Shown here: positions 33,402 through 45,865 of the stretch, piece by piece
Numbering within the stretch: position 1 is the first letter of the stretch
Layout: each line of letters starts with the position of its first letter
Source: Cryptomeria japonica
Taxonomy: Eukaryota; Streptophyta; Pinopsida; Cupressales; Cupressaceae
Reading direction: 5' to 3'
Assembly (NCBI RefSeq): GCF_030272615.1
Contig: NC_081411.1
Coordinates: 160,099,471 to 160,163,470 of the forward strand
Length of the DNA: 64,000 nucleotides
Notes under the pieces: generated by a model
The model's input: the letters and a program-made list of their open reading frames with translations, nothing else
Database searches by the model: none
Told to the model about the DNA's origin: nothing
Translations under genes and position numbers: made by a program

Positions 33402-34870
33402 CAGTCCTCCAGGGGTGGTTATAGTGGATCGAGCAGAACAGGAGGACATGCATACTCTAGGCCATAGGGTGTTCAATTTCAGACATGTGGTGCTTGTTTC
33501 ACTTGTGGGGCCATGGGACAGATGGCGAGAGAGTGTCCACAGGGTCAGATGGCAGGAAGTCAAGGGATGCCAGGTTTGGAGCCTACAATTGGGGACATGG
33601 GTAAGTCCCACAGAGTCTTCACAACAATTAACAACCACCAAGTAGAACATTAGGCCACCATAATAGAGGCCGCAGGTATGATCAGAGGTAGAAGTGTTTC
33701 TATCTTTTTTTGATTTAGGAACTATAGATTCTTTTATATTTCCATTTGTTGTGGAGCATTGCGGGCTAGTGGCAACTAGGCAGGATGTTAGTTGGGAAGT
33801 GGAGTTGGCTTCAGGAGCTAGAGTGTCTATTGAATCAGTGGTTGGGGATTTCTAGCTTCAGATTGGGAGTACAACACCTTAGTAGACCTTCGAGTCACAC
33901 CTCTAGGATGTTATGGCATTGTTCTTGGAATGAATTGGCTATATGCCCACAGAACCAAGATGGATTGTCACCAAAAAAAGATCGAGTGTGTGGATGATCA
34001 TGGTACCTGCATAGTAATTTCATGGCTTCGAAGACCCGTATCACTTTGTATGATTTCCGCTATGCAACTTAAGAAGAGCATGCGGAAGGGATGCCAATTA
34101 TTTGCCATCACCATTAGTGGTAGAGAGGAAGAAGATGAGAAGGAGCCTTCACTAAACTATCATCCTATCCTTGAGGAATTTGCAGATGTGTTTCCTTCCG
34201 AGCTACTTGGTATGCCACCTAGCAGAGAGATTGATTTTCACATAGATCTTATACTAGGAGCTAAACCAGTTTCAAGAGCACCATATAGGATGACCACTAA
34301 TGAGCTTAATGAGCTCAAGATGCAGCTTGAAGAACTCTTAGAGAAAGGTCACATTCTTCCTAGCGTCTCCCCTTGGGGTGCACCAGTCATCTTCATGAAG
34401 AAGAAGGACAGATCCCTTCGGTTATGTATGGATTACAGACAATTGTACAAAGTGACCATCAAGAATCGATACCCTTTTCCCACAATTGATGACTTATTTA
34501 ATTAGCTTCAGGGTGCCAAAGTATTTTCTAAGATAGATCTGAAGTCAAGGTACCATCAGTTGAGGATAGTAGAGAGCGATATCCACAAGATCGCTTTTTG
34601 TACTAGGTATGGCCACTATGAGTTCACTGTGGCTCCATTTGGTCTTATGAATGCTCGAGCTATATTCATGAGTCTCATGAATGGGGTATTTTGCACTTTC
34701 CTTGACCGATTTATGATTTTGTTCCTCAATGACATATTGATATATTCTTAGAATGAGAAGGAGCACAAGAAGCACTTGAGGAAGGTATTACAGTGCTTGA
34801 GAGACAATTAGTTGTATGGCAGTTTGTTGAAGTGTGCATTCTTTAGATCAGAGGTCAAATATTTAGAGTA
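33402..34870 (+). pseudogene. M gypsy zinc knuckle, protease and RT remnants
   Basis: Knuckle CFTCGAMGQMAREC at 33495-33536 has Gln in place of His. The protease-like motif FFDLGTIDSF near 33705 lacks the DSG/DTG core. RT starts at about 34145 ([16 protein letters not shown]-type [54 protein letters not shown]). The catalytic motif reads FLNDILIYS at 34722-34748 with the first Asp changed to Asn. Similarity ends at KYLEY near 34870. Stops at 34503, 34749 and 34809. Confidence 0.85.
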
Positions 34871-34880
34871 TGACAGGAGG

Positions 34881-35427
34881 TAACTTCAATTTAGAAGAAA
34901 AAGAACCCTTGGGTACCCAAAATCCATGATCATCTGCTAAAGGTGAAACCCTCACCTCTTCCAACAAAGTAGACACATATTTTCTTTTTACAAAGGTACT
35001 ATTACATTCAACATTGTATGTATCCATCTTATACAATGGGCCAAATTTGACACCTCTACCAATATTCATAGGACCTCTAACCATTTTACATATTGCATTA
35101 GGAAAAACTACCTACACATCTGCATCTATTAGTTTGCTTATAGATAACAAATTTTGTGCTATTCTAAGGATATGTAACATACCATTAATCCTTTTTATTT
35201 TACCATCAAGAAACCTAATTCTAACTTCACAATGATCAACAACACTTAAATTAAAATCATCATCCAAGTGCACATTACCTCCATCAAATTGATCATATTT
35301 ACAAAGCCAATATCTATTCGAGTTCATATGAAAAGATGCACCTAAGTCAATTAACTATGCATGATTACCTACACAAGTTGGCTAAAGTTGTAATGAACAT
35401 ATCACCATCTTTCTTCTGAAACTCATT
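34881..35427 (-). pseudogene. F protease and pre-integrase remnants
   Basis: Minus strand: MNSNRYWLCKYDQFDGGNVH, VRIRFLDGKIKRINGMLHI, LLSISKLIDADV, then after a break GVKFGPLYKMDTYNVECNST, VSPLADDHGFWVPKG and KLKLPP. These follow the order in E (protease to GAG-pre-integrase). The DSG motif is lost (INY.. replaces it near 35345). Confidence 0.85.
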
Positions 35428-35870
35428 GTAATGTCCCACCCCAGGTGGAACACTAGGAACTGCCACTGAACAACCTACTTGTTTGTTTAGATTAAAAATA
35501 CTACATTTTTCTTTTAAGGTTCTCTTTCAGAGCTAGATGTGAGTGAAAAGGTGTGTATTTTGTTTGGGTTTGGGTTTTGTAATTTTTTATGAAGCAATGT
35601 GAAACTAAGCATATATTGCATATAACTCAAACTAAAAATAAAACAAGAATTTGAAAGTAATGTCCCTCCCCAGGTGGAACACTAGGAACTTCCACTGAAC
35701 AACTTGCTTGTTTGTTTAGATACAAAATACTATGTTTTTCTTTTAAGGTGTTCTTTCAGAGCTAGATGAAAGTGCCAAAGTGTGTATTCTATTTGGGTTT
35801 GGATTTTGTAATCTTTGATGAAGCAATGTGAAACTGAGCATATAAAACTGATAATAAAATATGGATTTTG
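35428..35870. repeat. Tandem duplication of about 225 bp
   Basis: Two adjacent copies begin TAATGTCCC at about 35431 and 35659 and share CCAGGTGGAACACTAGGAAC, CACTGAACAAC, TCAGAGCTAGATG and GAAGCAATGTGAAACT. The TGTAATGTCCC start resembles some chromovirus LTR starts, so this could be a fragment of one. Confidence 0.75.
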
Positions 35871-36112
35871 CAATCTTGAAAGAGTAATTTTCATATTTAC
35901 TTCAGTTTAGGAATATTGCAAAATTCCTCAAGGGATTACAAAAAGGTATGATAAATAATGCTACTAACCCTTATAAGCATACTCAATAAGGTTGACCATC
36001 ATAGGAATGAAGTATGAAGGAGCTATAAAATATTTGCAAGTTTGGTTTGTGTTGGCAACCAAGTTGGTTACTGAGAAAATGAATTAAAATGTTCCAATTG
36101 TTGCAAATGGGA
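35871..36112. other. No recognisable feature
   Basis: Unannotated spacer. It ends in TTGCAAATGGGA, which could be a weak polypurine tract for the LTR-like piece that follows. Confidence 0.3.
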
Positions 36113-37094
36113 TGTTGATGGTGCTGATATATTTATCATGGCTGTCATTGATGTCAACATATGGTTTTCTGAGTTGGTGATCCGGAATATGTTTCTCGAA
36201 CTATTTGGTACTATGGAAGTTGTGCTCTAGATGCTATTTAGTACTGACTAGTAATTGATAGTGTTTTTTGTGGTCTGGATTTCTCTATTTTCTAGATATG
36301 GTGTTGATTTATTGGGTTCATGTTTATCTCGCTTCCATTCTTTTTTTTCTAAGTTGAGAAGTTCTATTTTTGGGTCCGGTCCGATCCGAAATCGGAGACC
36401 GTGTAATGACATTTGTGTAGTGTATGATTTTTATTTTGGCTCTAGCATTTGCGATGGATGTGTAACATGTTTATCTGATTGATGAAGTGTGTTGTGGTAT
36501 GGTCCACTTCTCATTCCTTTCCACCACAAGAATGCTTAGTGTAGACCTATTTTAAATTATGTTTGGCCGACTTGGAAGGTTATGTAGTCAAGAGGATAGT
36601 ATAAGTAAAGGATGATTAGAATGAATGAGGTATGGAAGACATACTAGATTGAAAAGCTAAATCTGACTGAAGTTTGATGCGAGAAGTTGTGTGAAGGTGT
36701 GTAGTGTGTTGTTAGGCACCAAAGATTGTTCTGGCATTGTTGTTTATGGCAGGTGTATCATGGTGGTGGATTTTCTTTTCTTTCTTTCTCTTCTGACAGT
36801 GAGCCATTTTGGCTAGTGAGCATTCTGGCATTGAGCCATCTTTGTAAAAAATCACCTTAATTGGTGTCACCCTAATAGGTGTTGTATATTAAGAACTAAC
36901 ATTTTTTTTGGTTTTTCCCTTCTTGGGTTTTCCATATCATATTTGGTGTTCATTGTGTATGTATGTGTGTGATTTCATGATTACATCTGTTCATATTAAA
37001 AATTAATAAGTTGGTTATTTTGGATGTGTGAATGAATTAAATGTTTAATTGACAATTGATTCACCCCCCCTCTCAGTTGTCTAAGCATTTAACA
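36113..37094 (+). repeat. Copia LTR remnant
   Basis: Starts TGTTGATGGTGCTG and ends ATTCACCCCCCCTCTCAGTT then GTCTAAGCATTTAACA. The poly-C motif near the end is shared with the A, B, N and P LTRs. Contains TTTTTCCCTTCTTGGGTTTTCC, a phrase also found in A's LTR in similar form. No clean flanking duplication was found. Confidence 0.6.
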
Positions 37095-38669
37095 CAAACT
37101 TCTTCAAAACTAATATGAAAACTATCTCAATCTACTAGTGATGACTTGTATTTGTAGACCCAACATTTATGATTTAGATTAGTATTCTTTCTTGGCTCCA
37201 AACATCCTCAAGGAGGGTCATCAACATAGGTAGACACCTCTCTTAGTAGCAACAAAACTATCAAAATACTAACTCTAAACTCCTCTTCTAATCATTGTAA
37301 TCTATAAATAAAAGGTTGATTTCTAGCTTATTGAAACTATATAAAGGAAGGAGAATACTGATATCTCTCCATTCTAAGCAACCCAAGAGGGGTTGTCTTA
37401 GCATAAAGGCATGTCACTTAAAAATTATGTTAAAGTTTCTCCAAACCCCTTCCAAAAACAGATACAAATACCTTCAAATTGTTGGAAATGGAGTTTCATA
37501 CAAACCCAATCTGAAAATGCATCAAAAGACTCTTTTTTATTTCCAACAAGCCAAATAGGGGGTGGTTAAACAAGCAAGCTCCTCTTTCAATTTTCTATCA
37601 GCAAAAACCTCTTCCAAAATGGGTTTCTTTATAGCCCAACTGATATCCTTGAAGTAGAATCTCCATGTACACTCTTGGCTAGTCTCTCATAACTACAAGT
37701 ATGTTTACTTATGGAGGTTTTCATTTCCAATAAGAAGCTCAAACCCTAAGGTTTATACAAGCTCCTCTAAGGAGACAAGAATAAGATAAAAAAATCACAT
37801 AACATCATGCTTTCTTCACCTCCAAGACTCTTTTATCCTTCCTCAATGCTATGCCCTATTTAGGGTTTAAACATGGGTGCCCACTTATGGCTTTAGGTTG
37901 AGTTTAATTTAGAGTTATATTAACTCATTATATCACTTTATTTGATCTTAATGAAACCCTTTTTAAAACGATTAATTTTAACCTTTTTTAAAATAATTCA
38001 TTTTTGCCTTTTAAGGCCCCTTTAATATCTCCAATGACTTTACTATTAAGTCAATTTCATGACAATAATTATGGCTTTTTTTCAAGTCACTTTATTATCA
38101 TAGAAATTTCACAAATAATCATAAAATGAGTGAACTCCATTTTCTATCTCCTAGGATGTCAAGCAAGGAAGCACCTCACTCTATCTCTAGACTCATGTAT
38201 GCCTTTGAAGGAGATATTCTAGGGTTTAATGTAGTTTTAGACTGGAAACTTGGAGATAACAATACTGTTGACTAATTCCACCCATGTTTACTCTAAAGTG
38301 CCCTCTAAAATAGTAAAAAATCACCAGTATAGTGTCCTCTACCCATCCTTATTAGTCTATGAGGACTTTGTTAATAGATTGATCCTGATTTGTCGACTAT
38401 GGCTAAGAAGGGGACATTACACTCATTATGAGAATCAAATTTATTTTTTCTTTTTTACCAATTTGTACTCCTTAGGAAAGTCTTCAGGCTTACTACAATT
38501 CCTAAAAAATAACTTTGGACTTTCAAAGAGACTTGGATTTTTCCTTAGATGTGGATTTATCATGCTTCTCATTTTTCTTTCATTTTTCTTTAGGTCTTCT
38601 ATGAACATTTAGGGTCTCCTTGGAACTAATGGATACCTTCCTCCCCATCTCTTCCAAAAGTAAAGTGTA
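37095..38669. other. No recognisable gene
   Basis: 1.6 kb with scattered short frames (80 and 120 codons at most) and no family resemblance. The end (38670) is a TGTAGACACCTAAATTTG start like a gypsy LTR, but no complete LTR could be traced from it. Confidence 0.35.
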
Positions 38670-38829
38670 GACACCTAAATTTGTCCATACTTGACCACAC
38701 TCGATTTTATCCCATTCTAGCCAATTAAAACTTATTTAATTTATTCTTCATCTTTAATTAAATAAATTTACATTTATTTTATTATGTCTAACTTAATTAA
38801 TTGATTTAAGCTAACTAATTGAGTTATTC

Positions 38830-39115
38830 CCATAGTGTGTTGGTTAAGTGGTGCTGGTGTTGTAGTGACCATTAAGGTTCAAACCCTCATTGTGCCATTG
38901 TGATCACAAGGCATGTGCCTTTGCTGATTGAATGTGCTTGCAAGTTTGAGCCTTAAAATTATTTTATGGGGATGAGGTCTCCTGTTTGTGACCTCATCAA
39001 TTCATAGCTTCAGGTCAAAAAGAATTTCATGTGGAGTTAGAGGGTGTGTCGTTCCAATGTCACTGATCACATTAAAAAGTTTACTAGGCACTTTTTTAAA
39101 ATAAAAAAAGGCTAA
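38830..39115 (+). repeat. Probable tRNA-derived SINE
   Basis: Pol III-type A box TGGTTAAGTGG at 38841-38851 and B box GGTTCAAACCC at 38876-38886, 35 bases apart start to start, as in tRNA-derived SINEs. The following body has no clover-leaf continuation, which argues against a tRNA gene. It ends near an A-rich stretch (AAAATAAAAAAAGG at about 39100). Flanking direct repeats are not clear, so both ends are approximate. Confidence 0.6.
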
Positions 39116-40755
39116 TTAACCTCCATTACCCATTTTTTGATATTTAATTCCACCTAACCCCCAATCTCTATCCACTCAATCCTATTCATTGAGTCCATCT
39201 ACATGGATCGAGATTTAAACTTGTCATCATGTAACAAGTGCCTTTACCCTCTTCTGTCTCACACGTGTGAGCATGAAAGGTCACTGAGTTATGTCACTTA
39301 CTCAAGACAAGGAACATAACTTTTGAATAATAGTATAATTTATCAAGACACATCATGCAATACGTCATGTTTAAAATGTATTATTATTAAAAAATAAAAT
39401 AAGTTAGACTTGTCTATTTTGTGTTACGTAGATTGCTAGATGCACTAAATAACTTAATTAAATTTATTTGAATATTTATTTTTTTCTTACTATCACAACC
39501 CAATTCTATACAATCATAGTGTGTTGTGTATAATACAAACACTAGATACATAAAGTTTGATCAAGACACTCATAGAAATAGAAAAACATATATTATAACA
39601 ACATGGAAACATAGTTTTTCTAATACTTATTGTTTGGTCAATTGTTAGCTATTCTTCTATGGTTAGTTAATATTCTACTAATTTGTTGTGGTGATAACAT
39701 TTTAGGAGCCCTTTAATCAAAAGAAATATGTAATAACCTAGCAACAAAATGATTTTTTAGTCTCACATGCCTCCAAAGAGGCCCACATTTACTAATGATA
39801 TTGATAATGGAAAATATTTTATATTTCCCTTTGTATGGCATAAAATTACTTTAAAGAATCATTGTAAAAAAAGTTAGTAACATTGAAAATTAAAATGAAA
39901 AATATTACATCTTAAATCCATCAAAAACTATAAATATTATTACACTATATTTGAAACCATGGAGATCTAAACTATAGTAGAAATTATCAACTTGAGCCAC
40001 TATCTCACCTATCAATAATGTCACATATAAAAAGTATTTGAACACAAATACTAATTTAGAAAAACAGTTAAGTTGTCAAAAAAATAGTACCCATGTGTAA
40101 GATTTGGCTATGAAGGTAGCCACCCAAGATTTGGAGACCTAGTGGAAAAAACATTAACAAGAGAAAATCAATATTATAAGAATAAAGTGTATTACTACCA
40201 AAAATGCAATACAATGGATAATAGTACATAGGATACCCCTTGGTTAAATAGGCCAAAGTGAAACATAAGAAAGCATAAGATTAGGACAAGTGTAATAATC
40301 TTATGACATGAGACAAGAAGTGCTAACTTATTGCCCACCTAAGGTGGAAAATTTATAGTGTGATATGTCCACTAAAGTTAGACCATCCACCTAAGGTTGA
40401 GAAGTGATAACATGATCAAACCACCAAAGGTGGAAGTTCCATATGAGGTGTAAAGTGGTAGCATGATAATAACATCTGAAGTGGGAATTTTCTTATCCCG
40501 AAACATCATCTTGAACTTACCCTAACCCATGATCTAACAATTAGATTTATCTTTAAGATTACATCATCACCAATAAAACCCTCATGATTAGAGAATCAAT
40601 CATTTTGAGGATTCATAATACACTCCAAAATAAATTAATCATGAATCTTTGCATGGATGTGACATAATGATTCTAGAAGCACATTTAACCCTCTTACTTG
40701 GAGGAATCTATTCTATGGAAGGAGTTTAATCATATGTTTATCTCTATCTTTTATC
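39116..40755. other. No recognisable gene
   Basis: A+T-rich. Around 40330-40490 short words related to CACCTAAGGTGG recur about every 40-60 bases. Nothing coding was recognised. Confidence 0.35.
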
Positions 40756-41460
40756 CTTTTTATTCTTTATAATCTATTTTAGTGTGTCCAATATCTCCAT
40801 AGTTCAAACACTTCACCTTATATTTTTTAAAGGATTTAGATCTATATTTGGAAATGATCTTGCCTTTGTCCTTCAAATGAACTCTTTAAACAACCAAACC
40901 ATCTTCAATAAATTAAAAAAATTCTTTCCTCATTTGTTATAATAATATGGCTCCATCCACCTTCTTAAGGTTTAACTTAGAGGCAATACTATTCATCATC
41001 ATCACAAGGTTATCATGTTAGTTTGAAAATAAAAATAATATAATACATTGACCCTCATAATCCACCATCACACCAATATAAGATGAATAGTTGATAAAAA
41101 ATGTTTAAATATTTTGAAGGTGTTTGATCATTGAATCTCCATCTCCCATCTTAAAATAATGCAACTCTTTGTGCATGAAAATTTTATTTTCAAGTAACTT
41201 TTCTAATATAAAGAAACTAATTTGTTACACAATGAATCTAAATTTGAAAAATATTGACAAATGTTGGACCTAGTATGTTGATCAAATGTGTCCTATTATT
41301 CCCCATTCATAAAAGTGGGCTTATAATTAGACACTATAATCCACTTATCATGGTCCACAATAAAATCCTCCACTTTGAGCTTCCACAACCCAAAGTTGTA
41401 ACTCTTTAAATTTTTAATCTCCTACTTTGTATTAATTATCATTCTATGTACCTGAAAATA
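40756..41460 (-). pseudogene. Copia gag remnant G
   Basis: Minus strand, from high to low: NFGLWKLKVEDFIVDHDKW at about 41330-41400, a gag capsid start; NKLVSL, and a helix ending near 40930; then KDKGKIISKYRSK and a zinc-knuckle remnant VKCLNYGDIGHTK at about 40780-40830. Multiple stops. A weak primer-site remnant (TGGTAGCTCTATA on the minus strand, about 41475-41488) is nearby. Not part of C, whose LTR starts at 41580. Confidence 0.65.
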
Positions 41461-41579
41461 AGATACACTTATATAGAGCTACCACTTGAACAAGGATTAT
41501 TCTAGTAATGCTGAAACTATAAGTTCTTTTTTGTCATGTATCTAGATAAGCTTTGTTTTTTGTAAGATTTAGATAAGAT

Positions 41580-42776
41580 TGTTGAACACACAAGAAGTTT
41601 GAGAGGGGGCATGAATTAGTCAAGAACTTCAAAATATATTATTAATAAACAACATTAAATCAATTAGAAATAACACATCAATCATCGATACATAAGCATC
41701 AACCATCAACACATGGACATTAGATTTACGTGGAAAACCCAAACAGGGAAAAACCATGGTGAGAATTAGACTCACAATATGAATAAAAATATTTATAATG
41801 TTTTAGGCTTACTACCAAGGAGCACCAACACCTAAGGACTTTCATAACTAAGATGCACAACCTTAGGCAAGAAACAAAGAGGACTTGCTCAGTTGAAGAT
41901 CACTTCTTCAAGATAAGATACAAACTCTTGCCAAAGGAATTACTATTAGTCAACAACAAATGAAATAGCTGAATTGAAATTGTGAAGGATTCTTCTGAAC
42001 ATGAAATTATCCTTGAACAATTGGATCAAGCGACCAACATCATAGAAAACATTTATGATAATCTTGATTGTTACAACACACTATCTTACATAATATATCA
42101 CCTTCAAAGCTCTTCTCAAGGTGACTTTCACACAACCAAAAAACAAATCTACTTGCAAATCATTTGCATACTTTTCTCAAAAGATTCACTTCTCATTACT
42201 CCATAATTCATCCATCCACATATCATAAATATGAAATACTACATTGAAATCCTAATTATAGGTCGACCAAAATAGAATAAGTAATATTACACAGAATAAG
42301 CCACCTGCACCTAAAATACTCAATTCAGTCCTCTCCAAGAGAAAGAGGGAACCAAAAAATATTACAATACATCCTTTCATGATTGATACAACAATTTTCA
42401 CATTCTAACACAAACTCCAAAGTCATTACTAAATGTAATGTGTAGAAATAACAACCAGTTGGCTACATAACCTCTCCCAATGCAAAATACTCAATGCAGA
42501 TATCCACACACCATGTTGAGACCCAAAAAAAAATATCAACATAAATCCAAACCAAAATAATATGATCCACTAAACTACAACACAATTAGCAACATATATG
42601 GAGGGCACCAAAAGCTATCTATACCATCCTGAATACAAGATGACAACCAACACTAAAAACATTAACTACAACACAAAACATAATTCCACAATAACTAAGA
42701 GCATATCTGGACCAACATCCATCCAAATAACCAGGTTTGACATTAGTGACAACCATACAAGTTCAAGCTTCCAACA
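41580..42776 (-). repeat. 3' LTR of C
   Basis: 1197 bp; on the minus strand it runs from TGTTGGAAGCTTGAAC to GTGTGTTCAACA. GAGAGGGGGCATGAAT near the low end corresponds to the poly-C motif of other copia LTRs. The polypurine tract GACAAAGAGGAGATT (minus strand) abuts the high end at 42777-42791. Confidence 0.85.
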
Positions 42777-43019
42777 ATCTCCTCTTTGTCATTGATGGCA
42801 ACACTGTCACAACTCTTGACAACACCAACACATCACTTGATCATAATAGTCTCACAACAACTCTCTACAATATAACAACTCTTGACCCCTTTGACATTAA
42901 TGACAAAGGGTGATATAAAACATACTAACCAACTCACACCACTACTCCCCCTGTGAGAAACAACAACATCAATCTAGGAGACAAAGATAAGCACCAAGTC
43001 TTCCCTTGAAAAGATGCAC
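42777..43019 (-). other. 3' untranslated region and polypurine tract of C
   Basis: Noncoding spacer between RNase H and the LTR, with two purine-rich blocks on the minus strand (next to the LTR and at about 42900-42912). Confidence 0.75.
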
Positions 43020-44371
43020 CACTGAAAATGCATCTAGTTAGAAAAAGGAGGGGCAATAAGCCCTAAATTTTTCCTGAGATACTCAAAAGTATCCTTCACC
43101 AAATGCTTAGTAAAAATGTCTGCCACTTTCTCTATTGTAGAAATGTATTATAGTCCGACTTCTTTCTTTGCAACCTTATCTCTTAAGAAATTATAATAAA
43201 TTGAGATATATTTAGTTCTTGAATCCATAACCAAATTCTTTTAAATGTTTATATCACTGGTATTATCACATATAATAGGAATAGCATCATCATATACCAC
43301 TTTGGTATCATTGAGAGCTTGATTCATCCACAAAACTTGAGTACAACAAGATGTTGCAGCAATATATTTATCTTCTGTAGTGGATAATGACATTGATTCT
43401 TGTTTCTTACTTATCCATACAACCAATCCGTCTCCCAAAAAGAATGCACCACCACTAGTACTTTTCTTGTCATCAATATGTTCGACCCAATCAACATTTG
43501 TATATGATTTCAATGTGAAATATCCATCCTTCTTGTACCATAGACCAAAGTCTTGAGTTCCTTTCAGATATCTAAAAATCTTCTTGACTCCTTGGTCATG
43601 AGTTTACTTCAGACTATCTTGAAATATTGCAACCAAACATACAACCTAGGCAATATCTAGTCTAGAAGTAGTAAGATATAATGGTCCTCCAATCATAGAT
43701 AATGTCAAATATAGACCAAGAAAAAATGGCATCTCCAAATATAGACATCTCAAATTTTGTTTGCATCTTTTCTTCAAATTCTTTACACAAGCCATCACTT
43801 CCTCCAAAGATAACATCATCAACATAAGAAACAAAAATCAACAACTTAATGCCTTCAACCTTAAAATAAAGATTGTTGCCTGCAATTCCTTTTCTAAAGT
43901 TTTTTTGTAACAAATATTTGTCTAGTCTTGCATACCATGCTCTAGGTGCTTGTTTGACTCCATACAATGCCTTCTTTAATCTGCAAACCATGTTCAAATC
44001 TTTTGACAATATAAATCCATCTATTTGTTCAATGTATACTTCTTCTAGTTCTCCATTCAGAAATGGTGACTTAACATCCATTCGATATACTCTAAAGTTC
44101 TTATAGGCAAAAAAATCAAGAAACATTCTAATAGCTTCCATCCTAGCAATTGAAGGAAAAGTTTCTTCGAAATCAATACCTTCTACTTGAGAATAGCTTT
44201 TACATACCAATATTGCCTTGTTCCTTGTGACTTGTCCTTGTTCATTCAAACTTTTTTGGAACAACCACTTAGTTTCTATCACATTTTTATGCATTGGTCT
44301 AGGTACTAGCTCCCAAGTCTAATTCTTCTTTATCTAATTCAATTTTTCTTCTATTCTTTTACCCAACTTTC
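43020..44371 (-). pseudogene. C reverse transcriptase and RNase H
   Basis: RT frame 43662-44294 has [25 protein letters not shown]-like [35 protein letters not shown] and an intact YVDD. A deletion of roughly 60 codons follows (SIFGDAIFS joins [12 protein letters not shown]). RNase H at 43241-43513 has [30 protein letters not shown] and CDNTSDIN. The amino side continues across solo LTR N without loss of register. Confidence 0.88.
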
Positions 44372-45865
44372 TGATAGTTCTGATACTTAATGCTAAGTAC
44401 AAATGCCAAGATAATAAGATGAGAGGGGGGGGGTGAATCATACAACCCTAATCTTCCATAAAAACAATAGATTCAACCTCGGTAACATATACTTCAGTAA
44501 TTTAACCAAAACTGCTAAACATGCAAACTCAAAAGCATATAAACATCATAACACTCATAACACCAGATTTAACATGGAAACCCAAATAGGGAAAAACCAC
44601 TGTGGGATTTCAGACCCACTGAGAAATATACTCTTCTAGAGTATGCTCGGTTAAAAGCAAATCTTGTTAAAGATTACAAACACATTGCTAGATGTGACCC
44701 AGTTAAGGGATTTCCCTCAGATCTGTTAGGATCTTCACCTTGTTAGAAGTGACCTTGTTAAAGGATTTCAAACACTCAATCAGAATGTCACCTTGCTAGA
44801 GGGTTTTACAAATAAGACTGTTAAGTCCACTCGGTTAAGATATTTTCTGTCACTTCACAAAATAACAGTAATAAAAATCTATCTGCAACTTCACATCAAA
44901 AATGCTAAAGCAGATTCTTATTTGCTCAATACAATAGGACTTATCTTGTCCATTTGCTAGGCTCTATACTCTATTATTCAAATAGGTCTTCAAGCTTTTG
45001 TGCTCGGTAATCACTATGTAGCATCCCTGTGCATACACTTGCTCGCATACATTGTTTATCAACAGTTCCTTATTTATAAACAATTTGCCAACCGCTTAAT
45101 CTCCTTGATCACATATCCCATGATCAATCACAGCCATCAGATCTTCAAACTTGACCAGGTTCAATGTATCCTTCGATCTGAAAATGTTTTACCCCACCTT
45201 GGAACTTGCATACATTTCTTGGAACTTGTGCTAGGGTATTGCGGTTCAATCTGCACTGTAGATCTTCCTGTCGATTTTCCTTTACCATAGATTCTTTAAC
45301 AAACTTCATGCACTACATACCAATCATTTAATCAATTCCAACTCATCAGCTTCCTTCATTAAATAATGCTTTTATTCATTCAATGCATTCTGTTACTACT
45401 CGGTTGCAACTCGGTAAATACTAAACCTCACTTGGTAGACATTCTGCCTTCATTAAATGATAGCGATAACCTTAGGGTTTACCGACTAGGTTCCTTGCTC
45501 GGTAACATAGTATAGTATTAACCTTACAATAAATAACATATGTAGGATATCAAAACAATCTAAACATCATGATCTCATCATTGTCTAACTCTGTAATAGT
45601 TGCCCATTGAATAACTTATTCCTCCCCTTATTCATCATATTCTTTTTGTGTCTTTTATCGACATCTTTATACTCATCAAATCATACTTCTTAAGATATGG
45701 CAACATCATACTAAATTAGAAAATCAATTTCTTGACATCAATGACAAAATAATAATATTAAGACAGTAAACATCCTTAATCAGTTATATCCATAATCATC
45801 AACAACTTTCTCAATATCCTTATAGAAGTACCAACAATCTCCCTTTGTCTGTTATAATGCCAACA
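44372..45865 (-). repeat. Solo LTR N (B family) inside C
   Basis: 1494 bp, flanked by CTTTC (44367-44371 and 45866-45870). Ends match B's LTRs (TGATAGTTCTGATAC at the low side, AATGCCAACA at the high side); TATA at 45071-45078. On removal, C's frame reads through (EESW joins VKRIEE). It marks a past full insertion of the family reduced by LTR-LTR recombination. Confidence 0.95.

Larger units (their letters stand above)
30283..34875 (+). mobile_element. TSD-flanked gypsy-derived insertion M
   Basis: 4593 bp inserted in F: GGAGG at 30278-30282 and again at 34876-34880, with F's sequence collinear once M and one GGAGG are removed. Ends are TGTCATGCTC and GAGTATGACA, a 10-bp terminal inverted repeat with one mismatch. 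Contents: an A+T-rich 0.79-kb leader, gypsy gag, zinc knuckle, protease and RT (plus strand), and a nested solo LTR P. There is no RNase H, integrase or recognisable 3' LTR; the right end falls in or just after the RT thumb. It may be an element that lost its 3' half by deletion while keeping the last bases of its LTR. Confidence 0.8.
26405..35427 (-). mobile_element. Decayed copia element F (E family), split by M
   Basis: A minus-strand relative of E. It has a 3' LTR (26405-27597) and RNase H, RT, integrase and pre-integrase remnants (27616-30282); then, beyond insertion M, the pre-integrase and protease parts (34881-35427). Gag and the 5' LTR are missing; similarity ends where a duplicated unrelated block begins at 35428. 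Numerous stops and frameshifts make it much older than E. Confidence 0.85.

Noticed and set aside
36113-37094. Solo LTR with target-site duplication
   Set aside because: Candidate flanks (TGGGA and CAAAC) do not match; kept only as an LTR remnant.
38841-38886. tRNA gene
   Set aside because: Only A and B boxes fit; no acceptor stem or complete clover-leaf could be traced. A SINE is the better reading.
42598-42795. 65-codon plus-strand frame
   Set aside because: Falls in C's LTR and polypurine tract, antisense to the element.
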